From: Membranipora membranacea
Lineage: Eukaryota > Bryozoa > Gymnolaemata > Cheilostomatida > Membraniporidae
Length of the DNA: 60,000 nt
Assembly (NCBI GenBank): GCA_914767715.1
Contig: OU612071.1
Coordinates: forward strand, 22,691,681-22,751,680
Direction: 5' to 3'
The notes under the pieces were generated by a model. The model did not search any database, had not been told where the DNA came from, and was given only the letters and a program-made list of their open reading frames with translations. This document shows, piece by piece, positions 1 through 11,480 of this stretch. A program made the translations under genes and the position numbers. Positions within the stretch are counted from its first letter, which is position 1; every line of letters starts with the position of its first letter.

Positions 1-737
1 AACATTTGTACCATATACATTGTGCAAGTTCTGTAGTTTGCCATGCCATGTAGCCATGTAGTTTGTGCCAACCATGCTTTGGATCACAGGTTACTTGAAT
101 TAACTTGGAACAATAACTGTATACAGTTACTTCAAGTAACCTGTCATTGAAAGACTTACAGTTTCAACCCTTGTAATACAGTTAAAACTGCAAATCGTTA
201 ATGGTTGACTAACATATAACTGGCATTTAGATTTAGCCCTTGAGTCCAAGTACATTCCAGGGCCCTCACCATTGTAGCCTGAATATTGCTGGTCCGTCAA
301 CTGCTGTTGTCCTGAGCGACCTTTTGTGATGAAATAGTCAGCAAACATATACACTCGGTCCAACAAGCTCATATCACGCAATAGAGCGATGTTATGCAAC
401 AACTTAATCTCTCGAGCAGGCTTAGATTCTTTAGGTGGGATAAGGCTAATCTGTACGCCCATATTTAAGAAACCAACCGTGGGCTTCTGGATTCACCTAG
501 GGGAGGACACCAAAATATCTAAAAAATATAACTTGGAAATCCAACTCCTAGTTCTTGCGTTAAGATAAGAACATGAATATTTGTCATCATCAGTCTTTCG
601 CACTGAACTACTGTTCTAATCAGCAGCGCAAAAACCTGGAGTCAAACCGCGGATTCCAGCACGGGAATCCGTGGATTCAACCATCAATCCAGTGCCTTTC
701 CTATCTTGCAGTTGTATTTATTAGAAGGTACCTAAAC

Positions 738-773
738 ATGAGTAGACCGAGCCGGAAACGATCTGCCAATGAA
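738..773 (+). CDS. Possible first exon of the decayed zinc-finger family gene
   Basis: A short ATG frame (MSRPSRKRSANE) runs straight into a consensus splice donor, GAA|GTAAGT. It lies upstream of a series of exon-like segments on the same strand. Its phase does not join cleanly to the next segment at about 1651, so it is either a separate remnant or the gene is damaged. Basic and serine-rich; no domain recognised. Confidence 0.3.
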
Positions 774-962
774 GTAAGTTTGACATTTCATTTTTGCCCT
801 TAAATTAAAAAAATTTATAATTACAATGATTGGGCTTTTGAAACAAGAGCATAAATCATCAGCATGAATTTATCCGCTAGTAGCTGGAAGATGCACATCT
901 AATTATCATCATTATCTAGTCTGTAGGGCGACACACACACCAGGCATGGTGAGTCGGGGACA

Positions 963-1086
963 TTGTCCAGGCCATACAGATGACATCAATAACCGTTCGA
1001 CCTCCTCAGCCTTAGGAGAGAATCGACAGACGCCTGGAAATGACATCAACATCTACTAAACTTCCTCAGCCATGAGAGATGACAGC
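963..1086. repeat. Diverged tandem repeat of about 65 bp, two copies
   Basis: A unit containing GATGACATCAATAACC, a CCTCAGCC core and a CAGACG end is followed directly by a second unit with ATGACATCAACATC, CCTCAGCC and CAGACG. Copies differ at many positions. No coding sense seen. Confidence 0.4.
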
Positions 1087-1418
1087 CAGACGAGAGAGGA
1101 GCCTGAACACCCTGTGTCTGGGACCAACACTCTACCGGGTAAGCCGTGTTTGAAGCAATGATACTCTAGTAAAATCGTTTTCCCATTCTTCACATTTAAA
1201 CCGCACCACTTGTTCACTGCAACTAGCAACTCGATGAATAAGGAAGTACTAGCCTATGTACTAAGCCAACAAAGTGTGCAAGTGGGCGGGAATGTTTTTA
1301 TTTTGGTATTGGGGTTGGATTCGGCACATAGGAGTGGAATTCCAGCGTTTAAGCTCCAAAACCACACTAGATAATTCAGAATATTGTAATTTTATTTAAC
1401 AGGCAGCACTTTTTTTGA

Positions 1419-1467
1419 ATGGAAAAATTACAGGGCTGTAATAGCCTTGTAATTTTTCCATTCCAAT
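1419..1467. repeat. Short hairpin (about 20-bp arms)
   Basis: GAATGGAAAAATTACAGG is followed after a short loop by its near-exact inverse, CTTGTAATTTTTCCATTC. This may be a decayed miniature element or a solo palindrome. No flanking duplication was seen. Confidence 0.55.
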
Positions 1468-1650
1468 CCATTAATGGACTTGTAGTGTGGCACATTTTTC
1501 ATTTTCACCTGTTCTATCCTAAGCCAACCACCACAAACATAAATCACTGGTTGGCTTCAAACCTAGGCTAAGAACGCATGTGTGTTGCATGAGTTCCCAA
1601 GTAGAGTTTTGTAAATAAATTCTCTTAATCCATGGTGTTAATTTTTACAG

Positions 1651-4033
1651 GCTTCAATACTTTATGTCAGCCTTTCCAGGGGCCTCATCTTGAACCCATC
1701 AAGAGCAGCAAAACAGGTAGCTGTATAAGATCAGTATTACTACCGTATCTCAAAAAAATGCATACTTAAGTTTAATCTTTACATAATATCTCTATCATGT
1801 GTACATTTTTACGTTAGTTGGCGTGGATTCAAACAACTATACTTAGTTGATCCCATAACGATGTCATCTATTTTAGGCCAGTCATTAGCTTGTGAATTTG
1901 ATGATGTTGAAGCAGCGGGACTGCCTTCACCTCGCGCGGGAGCCGGTAGGTTTGAATAACCCTCCTCAAAAATTATAATTTCTATGGATAATTTTTGTTA
2001 CAACAACAATTCAAACTAGACTATTCTGACAAATTGAAGAAATGCAGAATAAAAAGACCTTTGACAATTTGTTTTAGGTTCACTATCAGTTTTCGACTTC
2101 GAAGAACAGGATGAACTTGAAGATCTATCAGCAACCATCAGAGACGCGTTTGAGACGCTGGAAAATAGATCTGGAGGTAGCAATCACGAACATATACTTG
2201 GTTCGGATTGGTACATTATTGGCTTTCAGTCCATGAACCTGAAAGAGTCTGTTGTAAGTTTTAATATGAGTTTTTTTCCAAGATGACCTATCATGTAGTA
2301 AAATCATACTTCTTACCTAATCAAGCAAGCCAATCTGTACATTTTTTCTTAGTGTCCGATGATTCAGACATTGACTGAGATTATTCTGAATATGAAATGG
2401 CAGAGCCATCAGATGGTAGCGACGAATACTACAGCGATGGTGGAAGTAAACAGCGGAGGTAGGTTTGTTGATCTGATCTCATCGTCTTAGGTCTGAATTC
2501 TTTTTGACAATGTTGAATTTGGTTGGATTAACTTTGCTGAAGGGTGGAGATTCATCGGCAATGAGTTGATTATGCAATTGAGAACTCATTTTATTTTATC
2601 AATTTTTATCATTTAGAAGCTGCCAGCGAAAGGTGCAGTGAAGGCTAATGAGCGCAAAGAAGATAAATCTGAAGGGGAACAAGAGGTGATGCCTGAAGTC
2701 GATGAAATTGAGGTTAATAACGCAGTGAAGTGTACAAAAGAGAAGGAAAATAAATCTCTGTGTGTGTATGCATAGTTTGTAACCCTAAGTATCATGCTTT
2801 GCTGTTGCTGATTGACCAGTAACGTGCAACCAAATACTAGGTAAAATAATACAATGTGATCAAATGGTTGTTTAGCCCCATATATTCAGTACACAGAGTT
2901 ATTAGATTCGAAATTAGGTCTACCACATGCAGTTCTTTAGGGGAATACCCTATCAGCATAATATGTTTCAATTAAGTATTTGTAAGTATTATTATGTATT
3001 ATAAGTCAACAACGGGATGATCTACTTGATGGATTGAGAAAGGATGGATACTTCAAGCACAACCAGAAGGTCATTGAAGGAGGGGAAGGGGGCCTCATTG
3101 TGGAGCGACGAAGCTCATCTCACAGTTACCAGCCGGAAAACTATCGTCCATGTTACGGTTGCCGTGGTTGGTATCATCACAACACTCTGAAGAAACATGT
3201 CGATAAATGTATCGGCGAAGGCAAATTTGATAAAAGAAGCAGAGATGACATGTACCATGCTGTGTTTGCAAGAGATATCCAAGATTATTTTGAACCAGAC
3301 AAGTTCACAGACAATGTAAAACAAGATGCCATAATACTCCAGCATGGGCAGGAGATATACAAGCGACATAATTACAAGAAACCTCATCTAGCATCAAACC
3401 CACGAGGCAGCTGGCAAAGCTCCTAAACCAGGTCCGAATTGACAGAAATGAGACCAGGACAACCATGATAGAGCTCATTCGACCAGAAAACTTTGATTCA
3501 GTTGTCAAAGGAGTACAGAATCTCTACAAATTCAACTCAGAAAAGAAAGAGTCTATACCGAGCCTGGCCATGAAGCTTGGGCATGCCGTCAAATCGTGTG
3601 CAGCTAGGTTAACCAAGGGATCATTTTTACAATTTAGTGTTGTGATTTTAACTAAAGACAAAATAGTTTGACTTGATTAGAGATCAAATCAAAACAGTTG
3701 TGATTACATGAATACTTGACCATTCATGAAAGGCACCTCTGGACAATTCATTATGCAACATCATAATGCTTAACCAATGCTCTGTGTTCCTACATGTTCA
3801 CGAATAAATTATCAGAATATAATAATATTATGCCTTTAACAGCGTTTTATTCCAGCGCTCATAAGAAATGGGCATTTACGGCAGTCGAGTAGGGAAGGTC
3901 AGGACACTATAACGCAGTACCTGCTTCTCCATGACAGCGAATGGAACAAGATAACACGCTAAGCATTAGATGCGCTCGAGGAAAAGAAATCAGATGAGGC
4001 AAACATCCTGCCTATTACAGGAGATCCTCAGGT
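1651..4033 (+). pseudogene. Decayed multi-exon gene with CxxC/HxxxxC zinc-finger exon
   Basis: Exon-like segments with matching phase-1 borders occur at about 1652-1714, 1877-1946, 2077-2174 and 2352-2457. They encode an acidic, Ser/Asp-rich N-terminus (EFDDVEAAG; FDFEEQDELEDLSATI; SDDSDID-stop-DYSEYE). A longer exon at 3034-3426 carries GLIVERR, then CYGCRGWYHHNTLKKHVDKC, a CxxC plus HxxxxC finger. After a frameshift near 3385-3400 the frame resumes with MIELIRPENFDSVVKG and SIPSLAMKLGHAVKSC, up to about 3600. A further exon (about 3940-4032) reads EWNKITR-stop-ALDALEEKK and ILPITGDPQ before a GT donor. The order and motifs match, from memory, a family of uncharacterised proteins found in many invertebrates (finger, then an LAIKLGHSLK-like motif, then EWxxxxxxxALxxL and LPLTED). 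Two internal stops and one frameshift mark it as a pseudogene unless the assembly has errors. The function of the family is unknown to me; mobile origin is possible. Confidence 0.6.
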
Positions 4034-4258
4034 AAATAGATACTTTTAATCCTTTTCTTCCTGAATGTTTTATCATTGCGATGGGTCGGTCTGATTGATG
4101 CAAAGTTTGAAAAGGGACACCTGGAGAAAGATTTCTCGGTAGATTATTATCATTATTTTCCATGAGTGATTATTCCAATTGTTATCCCTTGCATATTTAC
4201 CATTTTACGGCAAACGATGAGGCCCAGCAAAATGTTCGCATTATACTCAAGTATCCTC

Positions 4259-4429
4259 CATTTCAAATCTCAGACCTCTACTGCGATTAGTTTGCAACCG
4301 ACGGACCTCTAAAATCTTACATCAGCCGGGTTCTATCTGACTTCTTCCAATAATAGCATATGAAAAACAAGGATTTTGGAGATCCGCTGCTTGCAAACTT
4401 ATCATAGCAGAGGTTTGAAATTTGAAATG
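4259..4429. mobile_element. MITE-like foldback element
   Basis: The left arm begins CATTTCAAATCTCAGACCTC and the right arm ends with the inverse (CAGAGGTTTGAAATTTGAAATG region). The arms are about 39 bp and imperfect, and total length is about 171 bp. No convincing target duplication at the borders. Confidence 0.55.
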
Positions 4430-5103
4430 CAGGTTACTTGGGGTTCAAGTAGTAGTTGTGTCCGATGAATATTTTCTGGACCTCACCATTCGCTAAAAAT
4501 TGCAAATATGCAAGGCGGTTAACTTCTAGTCAAGCGCGAGAGCATAACTCCCGATGCTTGTAAATAACCTTCTTCTATAAGCGTATATAAGACACTACAC
4601 TTTCGCAGTGTAATCAGGGATCAAATAGATTTCTTAGGTCTCCAGCATGAGGATTTTCATGGCCTTAATCATGGCTGTGGACAGTACCTGATCATGTTAC
4701 ATGCCCAAGTTGTCTATTGCATACCGCTCTTTTGGAAAGTCAATATGTTTTTATTTTATTTTATTTATTTATTGAGGTTTTCTAAAAGTTTATAATTAAA
4801 GCAAATTAAAAACAACTTGACCTCGTTTTACATTTGCAAAAATCAGTTGAATGGTGGTTAACTAAAATAAACAAAGAAAGCTGCCAGATATGCTTTGCTT
4901 TGAACACATGTGCATATTCTACATGGGTGTTGCATAAAAAATCTTATGCACATACTTTACCGACCTAAAATGTTTTAATGCTGCCCGCAGCCGATTGCAC
5001 ATTTTAAGTAGACATAGGATTTGTTGTAGTCCATCTGAATGGTTCTCACCGTCACCTGGTTTTTTTTTACAATGTGTGACCTGCACGATTGTGTTTGTTT
5101 CAG

Positions 5104-5166
5104 ATCGGTGTCAATGGATGGCTGTATTGACCTAACATTAAATAGTGATACAAAATCAGTTACCGG
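5104..5166 (+). CDS. Possible exon with SUMO-interaction-like motif
   Basis: A segment preceded by TTTGTTTCAG and followed by GGTAAGC encodes MDGCIDLTLNSDTKS. The hydrophobic core IDLTL next to acidic/serine residues resembles a SUMO-interacting motif, but such short matches are common by chance. It lies about 350 bp upstream of the MULE-like region and could be an upstream exon of it. Function inferred only. Confidence 0.25.
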
Positions 5167-5513
5167 TAAGCGAGCCTTCAATTGTGTGAATATCGTGAAC
5201 AGGGATGAATATGACCATTGCCTAAATCCAAGTTTTGGATCTATTTAAAGCTACCTCCACTCCTTCAATGTGTTTTGAGCACTTAATGGTTTGATCAAAT
5301 AAATTTTTCCGAGGTCAAATTTCTGCAGTATATATCACTGATTACTATAATGATTTCGGCAACGGCCATAGTTTTAGCAATAATAAATATAGATATCGAA
5401 TTATGATACGTGTATGGTTACAGCACTTGACTTGTCATACCCTGGTCGTCAATACAAAAGCGCATGATCCGGACAATCCAGCTGATTATAACTGGATGTC
5501 TCATTGTTGCAGA

Positions 5514-5983
5514 TGATGCTGAGACGTATCTAAATGATGATCCAGCTCCATTTACAAAGCATCAGCCATTACAGATCGGATGAGCCAAGTCGATATATTA
5601 TATAATGCAAGTCGAGGAGCCAACAGAGAAAAAGTTTGTAGCACTGTACCATATCGATGCGTCTGTAATTCATTCTTTATAATTGATGTAGCTCGTTTAG
5701 ATTCCGCAAAGGACCTTGCTGCTAATGGTTTACACACCTGGTTGAATTGTTCTAACAAAGACTATAGATATGCTATCGGGAAAGTTGGCCGTATCAAGGA
5801 GTGTGACACTGGGCCATTACTGTTTCGCACAACATATTACGCTCAAAAAAGTAACATCAAAATGACATGACCCATAATGCGTCTTACTCATTCTTCTGGA
5901 GATATGGCTATGATCTGCTATATGTTTAATGGGGAAAATTTGTTGAACAGCCCCATGGGAACAGCAAAAAATCAGAAATGTAT
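5514..5983 (+). pseudogene. MULE-like transposase, 5' part (split by insertion)
   Basis: After an acceptor-like TTGTTGCAG, the frame DDAETYLNDDPAPF ends at a stop and the reading shifts. Next comes a frame with CSTVPYRCVCNSFFIIDVAR and AKDLAANGLHTWL, then LLFRTTYYA, and in another frame MAMICYMFNGENLL and GTAKN. This order (VPYRxxCNxxFxID, AKDL, TYY, ALxxYxFxGE, HGNxK) is what I recall upstream of the catalytic core in Mutator-like transposases of marine invertebrates. At least two frame changes are present. The frame ends at GCCCGAACT, the 9-bp sequence repeated at 11812-11820, where the transposase resumes. The break is therefore an insertion of the 5.8-kb element described next. Confidence 0.65.
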
Positions 5984-8071
5984 GCCCGAACTTAGTCTAA
6001 GTGCTCAGACTCCAAGGCGCAGGGAGATACTTGCGCAGGCTATCAAACTCCTCTCCCCTTCTCCGTCTGAGCAAAAACCTGGGGATATAGTGGGATTGTC
6101 TTCCCTTTGTTCAGAGCAATTTGCATTGTATGCAATGACAACTCTGAAACTTTGATCTTCCCCAATAAAACTTGCATGTATTCAAAGAGATTAGTCCCCT
6201 CTGAACAACATGGGATAACTCTCTTTTTGCGGAAGATCAACGAAAACCAGTTATTGAGTTTTAAAGCTACTGAGAGAAGATAACTCCCATATTGTGACAG
6301 CTTCTAGTGTAAATAGTCAAGGGAGACAATCCAGTATTTACACATGACAACCTTGACCTTTTCATATTTACAACAACAGGGCCCACTTTCTGGCCAAGAA
6401 TGCAGGAGGGTCAGGAACAATTTAACTGTGACAATTATTATAGGGTCATTTTACCTTTAATTTGTTGTTTTACACTCACTGATATGGAAAATCTGAACAG
6501 TAATATAATGATATGAAGGAAGATGGATAATTCTGAAATAAGTGACATTATTCAAACAAACTTAAACATATCAGTAAGTAAAACAAGAACAGTTACAGGC
6601 TATCAATTCATATTTTTTGAACAAAAGCCTAACTAAGGAATGGATACCATATTCATTGCTCCAACCGGTTTGGGAAATCTCTTCTATACCTAGCAGCACC
6701 CTTCCTGTATGACCATGATACTCAGTTGTACAAACCCCAGCAGTCACAATCAAACAAGGAGGTAAGTGACAAGAACCAACTTTCCCTGAATGTTAACAAT
6801 GAATAACATATTTATTTTCAGTTTTTTTTAGTCTCTCTCGCTCATCCAATACATACAATAGTCTACAGATGTTGAATTCTTGGTGCCTTGGCACCTAGCT
6901 TACTAACACTATTATCTCTCCTACCTAGATACGATTCATTTCATTGCTCCCAGAATAACATAGCTTTTGACTTTGTGTAGAATTTGTACTCTAGCGTACT
7001 TTACATATGCAAGTGAGATGGACTACATCATCATTTCATTTGTATCCAAGTCCCACAACAACCTCACCTCAGTGCTCAAAATTCCATCATACTTTTTGGT
7101 GTATTTGATTGCAGACACCTTGTTCAAATAGTTGTTGTCCGCATTGATCTTGATTTGAACCACCATTTTTGTTTCATAGGATTCTGTGGGCTCATGTGTG
7201 AGGAGATTGACTTATGCGTTAAGCTCAACTGTTCAGAAGGTTAGTTATGGTTATAATGGTTTAGTCCTTGAATATTTTTGGTTCAGAGGTTCATTACTTT
7301 ACATTTCACACCAAAACTGATTTTGTAGCAGCACCATTTCATCGCAATTTTTTGCTCAGGATGCTTCATTTTAATGATAACAAAGGACTAAAAGATGAAT
7401 AAATTCCAAATATTTTATTTTAGTCATCTTTGATTGCAGGGTGGAGGCAATTTTTTATGTCTCATTTTCGATGTCTGAATAAGGTATTAATTTAGTCTGA
7501 ACATAGGCATGTTTACTTGCTAGGGCTCAGATGGTTGTCAGCTGTTGATGATTCAAATCGAAGTGATAGGTTAATATTAATACTGTTGGGTTAAGATACT
7601 GTTGCCCCTTATATTACAGTGATGACACCAGTTTGAACCTTCACTGCTTGATGGGCCCAAGGTCTGAAACCAGAACAAAAATTTAGACCCTTGGCCACCC
7701 ACGCATATTTTGTTGATAAGCATTTAAAGCATTTGAATTTTTGGTTGGATATTGTTCACTTAATCTTGTGATCCATATCCCCATTTTTTTTCCAGAATGC
7801 CCCATCCAAATTCCCAATTGTAATGCCATTGGTGTCAATGATTAAGAATCTACCCAAGCTCTCGGCAATTCATCTCTCTGCCGCCGCCGCGGTGTTCATA
7901 TTTACGAGCCCGAAGAGTATTCTCGATGGCAGTGGGAGAAAGGCGTTACAGGAGGGTTCATCGAAGAATTCCATATGGTTGAGCAATGGTAGCTATTCTT
8001 TCTCATCACGCAGTATTCAAATATTATGCCCATGATACATCGTAAATAAGCAAATCTATATGACCTCCTTC

Positions 8072-8895
8072 TAGGGGTGGAACGACCTCTTGAGGTTGGA
8101 GTTGAATTTCGGATATTTGACCTCGTATCCAACCACAAACCGGGTCGGATATGTGTTATGTCTGATCCAGATGAAACGTTTTTAATCAACACTTACTTAG
8201 CAATAGCATCATTTATCTCACTGAAAATGACAAGGGAGGAAGTAAGATAGTCATTAATTTGTAGTTCAGATAAGATAATTGAGTTTGGCTGAAAGCACTC
8301 AGTGGTGATCAGTAGGCATTCAATACCTGTCTCATTTTCATAGCTATCTATATCGTTGCTGATTAAATTGGGTGGATGTGTTTTTTTTCTGCTGAAATTG
8401 ATAGAAGCATCTTTACTCAGATCGTTGTGACATAAGACATAATTATTTGTCCAATGATGTTTCTTGTAACAAAATGTCTAGTTTGATGAACTAAGTAATT
8501 ATCTTCTTCTGCTTTTTCAAAGTAGGAAGACAATTCCTATCTCTAATCACAACAGAGATTTGGGACATAGGAGCAGGGAGTTTATTCAAACTCAGTGATT
8601 TGTAACATCGGGGTTTGAGTGATCCTGACAAATTGAGTGCCTGCGCACAAATTCTCATTGTCAAGAGATGCAAATTTAAACTAGGGTAATGGTTCAGGGA
8701 AGAGATTGTTGACGGAGTTTATCCATGTATATAATGACCTTAATTGGATATTATGGTGCTCAAGAAGAGCTGCTGTGACTGGTAAATTTAGCGCATTTAC
8801 GCATTATCCGGGTCCGGATCCGATCCGAGGTTGGATTTATAGACCGATTCGATATCCGATCCGAGGTTGCCCAACCCTGATCTGTTCCACCCCTA
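8072..8895. mobile_element. Non-autonomous hAT-like element (824 bp)
   Basis: The ends are TAGGGGTGGAAC and its exact inverse GTTCCACCCCTA. Both are flanked by the identical 8-bp CCTCCTTC (8064-8071 and 8896-8903). Subterminal GGATCGGAT-type repeats occur near both ends (about 8110-8150 and 8805-8870). Ac/hAT elements make 8-bp duplications and often begin TAGGG or CAGGG, so the class is well supported. No transposase is present. It lies inside the helicase element, between the motif Ia and motif III exons. Confidence 0.75.
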
Positions 8896-9052
8896 CCTCC
8901 TTCTGCTTCCGGAGTGAAAATAATGAAAATCCAGACAGAAGCTAGCTATAACAGGCATTGAAATATTCACATATTATTTAGATTTTGTAAATTGAGAAGA
9001 AAAAACAAAGGGCCATAATTAAATCATAATAACTGACAATTATCAGGCCTAG

Positions 9053-9118
9053 TCAAGTGCTCGGACTCCAAGGCACAGGGAGTTAGTGGCACCAGGCTAT
9101 CAAACTCCTATCCCCATA
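9053..9118. repeat. Solo arm of the helicase-element terminal repeat
   Basis: CTAGTCAAGTGCTCGGACTC followed by the CAAGGCACAGGGAGTTA and CTATCAAACTCCTATCCCC parts matches the left terminal repeat at 5993-6080 with scattered changes. Only one arm is present. Confidence 0.55.
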
Positions 9119-9633
9119 TTCAATATGATCTCTCAAATGTAAATGTAGATGATGGCAGCTATGGGGGTCAATGGAGCTGAGAAAAACCATACATAGGCGA
9201 CTGATGACAATTCTGGTTTAAAGTGGAAAACTAATATTACTGGGACCATTTTGAATATACAGCACTTGGATTAAATTTCACTACCAATAGTACTTTCCCC
9301 TAGCCAGACACTCAAAGTAAATAAAGACATGTGCTTACATTCATATTTCATGCTATTTTATGGGTGCTGAGAAAGGAAAGGACGACACATTTCGGGGTGC
9401 ATATGGCAAACTCTACAGCTTGCACTCCTTTCTGAGGAGTGTGCCTTTCATGTGTATGTCAGCCACTGCCTCTGATGATACCATAGACTATGTCAAGACA
9501 TCACTAAACATTGTGCCAAATATTTTCAAAGTTTCTATCAATAAGAAGAATATGATGTAAGTCATATTATTTTAAGTGTGTATAATTTTTAATGCTTAAA
9601 TTCGGGAGCATCTAGCTAGTTCCACACGTGGAT

Positions 9634-9759
9634 GTTAATATCTGCTCAGACTCCAAGGTGCAGGGAGTTACCTGTGCCATCTATCAAACTATCAAACAGA
9701 GGAGTTTGATAGCTGGCGCAGGTAACTCCCTGCGCCTTGGAGTCTGAGCTCTTAGACTA
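9634..9759. mobile_element. Palindromic relic of the same terminal-repeat family
   Basis: GCTCAGACTCCAAGGTGCAG on the left pairs with CTGCGCCTTGGAGTCTGAGC on the right around a centre at about 9700. The right end keeps the terminal CTTAGACTA, and the left end has decayed. It looks like an internally deleted element reduced to its two terminal repeats, nested between helicase exons. Confidence 0.6.
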
Positions 9760-10509
9760 TTCCCAGTGTGTCGCAATGCTTTCCTGTTCAATTTTTAAGT
9801 GCTGACATTGGCCAACACTTGCAGTTACTCTCAGCCCAGTGACAGTTCAGTTCAGCTGGTGATGGTGTCAACCTTGCGGTTGTCAACGTCTCAATTCAGC
9901 TTCATTTTCATAAAAAAATACAAGTTACAAGTTACAGGGAACATTCTTGCAGATTTTAAATTGTTGTGTGACCTGATTAATTCTAGACTGCTAGACCTTC
10001 CTAGAATTATGATATTCTTCACAAACATCGACACCTTAGTGGATGCTTACCAGTACATCACACTTAACACGCATCAACCTGTAGGTTCTACCACCGCCAG
10101 AGTGGTTATGTACCACTTGATAACAGACAGCAACATCAAGTCAAGAATATTGGCTGACTTTGGCAATTCATCTGGTCATGTTAAAGTATCTCTCTGTTCT
10201 AGCGGTCTATCAATGGGGCTCAATTTGAGAAACATTGTATATGTCATTCATTACGGTGTTCCCACCACTGCTGGTGCGTTTCCAGGAATCTGGTCGTGCT
10301 TCTAGGGAGTGCGAAGTTGTTGCACATTCTTTTATATTAACATATCCCAGAATGGCAAATGGACTAAATTAGATCAGACCATGAAGAGCTATGCGCTTGC
10401 TGTGATGTTTGTGACCCTGATATCTCTTGCCATGTAAAAACCCAGATAGTAGTCTTATGACAGACAGTTTTAGTGACTCGCTATCAGTTGCATCATTTGG
10501 AGATATCAG

Positions 10510-10870
10510 CTGCTCCAGTTCAGAGGGTGTTTAGTATCAAGTGCCCTTACTAAGAGCATTGACTTATATTACTCAGTCATGTAGATGCATACCAAGGTGG
10601 TATCAATCCAGTGCCCTATCCTCTGTGTTAAGTTATTGTCTCGAGTGCCCTTGCTCAGAACATTGATTCATATGGTCTAAGTGCTCGGACTACTAGGTGC
10701 AGGGAGTTACACTCCCTACACGTTGGAGACTGAGCACTTAGACTATGATTTACATTACTAGGTCAGGTATATGCATACCATTCCAGGGCCATATTCTCTA
10801 TGTTTTTTATTACTGTCTCAAGAAAGACTTTACTCTGAACATTTATTTTTATTTGGTACTCGGCCTTGTG
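10510..10870. repeat. Diverged tandem repeat interrupted by a 73-bp palindrome
   Basis: Blocks with the order TGCCCTTACTAAGAGCATTG, TAGATGCATACCA, CCAGTGCCCTAT-like and ATTGTCTCGAG recur about every 110-120 bp, two to three times. The second unit is split by the palindrome at 10673-10745. Confidence 0.5.
10673..10745. mobile_element. 73-bp palindromic element of the same terminal-repeat family
   Basis: It runs from TGGTCTAAGTGCTCGGACT to AGACTGAGCACTTAGACTA with a near-symmetrical centre. The flanks are TGATTCATA (10664-10672) and TGATTTACA (10746-10754), identical at 7 of 9 positions. This fits a decayed 9-bp target duplication like that of the 5.8-kb parent. Confidence 0.65.
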
Positions 10871-11159
10871 CATACTCCTATTTTGACTACTGGACATACT
10901 GCGCTTCTTAATATTTATAAGTCATTTGCCCTTGTTTTGGAATACCATTTGAATACTTCACAATAGAGCTATATGGTTACAGGCTGTGCTAAACAAACTC
11001 ACATATTGTCATATATATCAAAACTGGCTGATGTACATGTATGACAATGTGCATGTTTGCAATATATTTCCTTTATTAATGAAGCAAGCATATCTGGGGT
11101 CATCAGATTGAGAGGTTGATCGATATGTATTCTAAAACTTCATCTTCATAATTAATTCT

Positions 11160-11480
11160 GTATTAATCCTAATTCCAACCTTCAAGCTATACACCATATT
11201 GTTGTAATTTTTTGCTAGGATACATAGGCTATGAGCTATCTGCATTTGTACATTTGTACAGTTGGACATTTCAACAAAGTTGGAAATCAGTCTTTAGGAT
11301 AAATACAGACTGAATTATGGCCCATCAAAGGTAGGGATGTCTGCGAGAAAAATGACACTATAACATATAGAGATAATGAGTTTGTGGCATCCAGCTGGGG
11401 ACAATTTTCCCCCACTGAATCAAAAACCATAGGCACTTTGACTATCATTGAAGCATCCCCTCTGTATATCCCTATATCCT
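11160..11480. repeat. Interspersed repeat, related copy at 59.73-60.0 kb
   Basis: The part from GTTGGACATTTC to ATATAGAGATAATGAG and CCCTCTGTATATCCCT matches 59790-59990 in the same direction. The first 60 bp (TTGCTAGGATACATA side) match 59735-59780 in reverse. This points to a composite or rearranged repeat. Confidence 0.5.

Larger units (their letters stand above)
6637..10459 (+). pseudogene. RecQ-type DNA helicase pseudogene
   Basis: RecQ motifs appear in family order across exon-like pieces. 6637-6761: GMDTIFIAPTGLGNLF, a motif I/Walker A with GK changed to GN, then a frameshift and AAPFLYDHDTQLYKPQQ up to a GTAAGT donor. 7796-7988: acceptor, then FPIVMPLVSMIKNLP (motif Ia) and FTSPKSIL, ending at a GTAGCT donor. 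9360-9557: FRGAYGKLYSLHSFL and CMSATASDDT (motif III). About 9951-10320: DLPRIMIFFTNIDT (motif IV), LITDSNIKSRILADF, SGLSMGLNLRNIVYVIHYG (motif V). A frameshift then gives QESGRASREC (motif VI region). 10378-10459: LCACCDVCDPDISCHV, a cysteine-rich zinc-binding end. The DEAH motif II expected before 9360 was not found. Frameshifts and the altered Walker A lysine make it non-functional. In living relatives the protein would be an ATP-dependent 3'-5' helicase; whether it served transposition is inference. Confidence 0.7.

Noticed and set aside
127-462. 111-residue minus-strand open frame
   Set aside because: No recognised family or splice signal, and the frame starts and ends in a short inverted sequence (ACAGTTACTTCAAGTAACCTG). 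Kept out as unsupported.
6001-6155. Protein frame with SAQTPRRREILAQAIKLL, seen again at 11727-11812 on the other strand
   Set aside because: The shared peptide is just the translation of the 88-bp terminal inverted repeat.
6637-10459. Helitron helicase
   Set aside because: The motifs are of RecQ type (SATAS, VIHYG, cysteine-rich end), not Pif1-like, and there are inverted repeats with a target duplication, unlike Helitrons.
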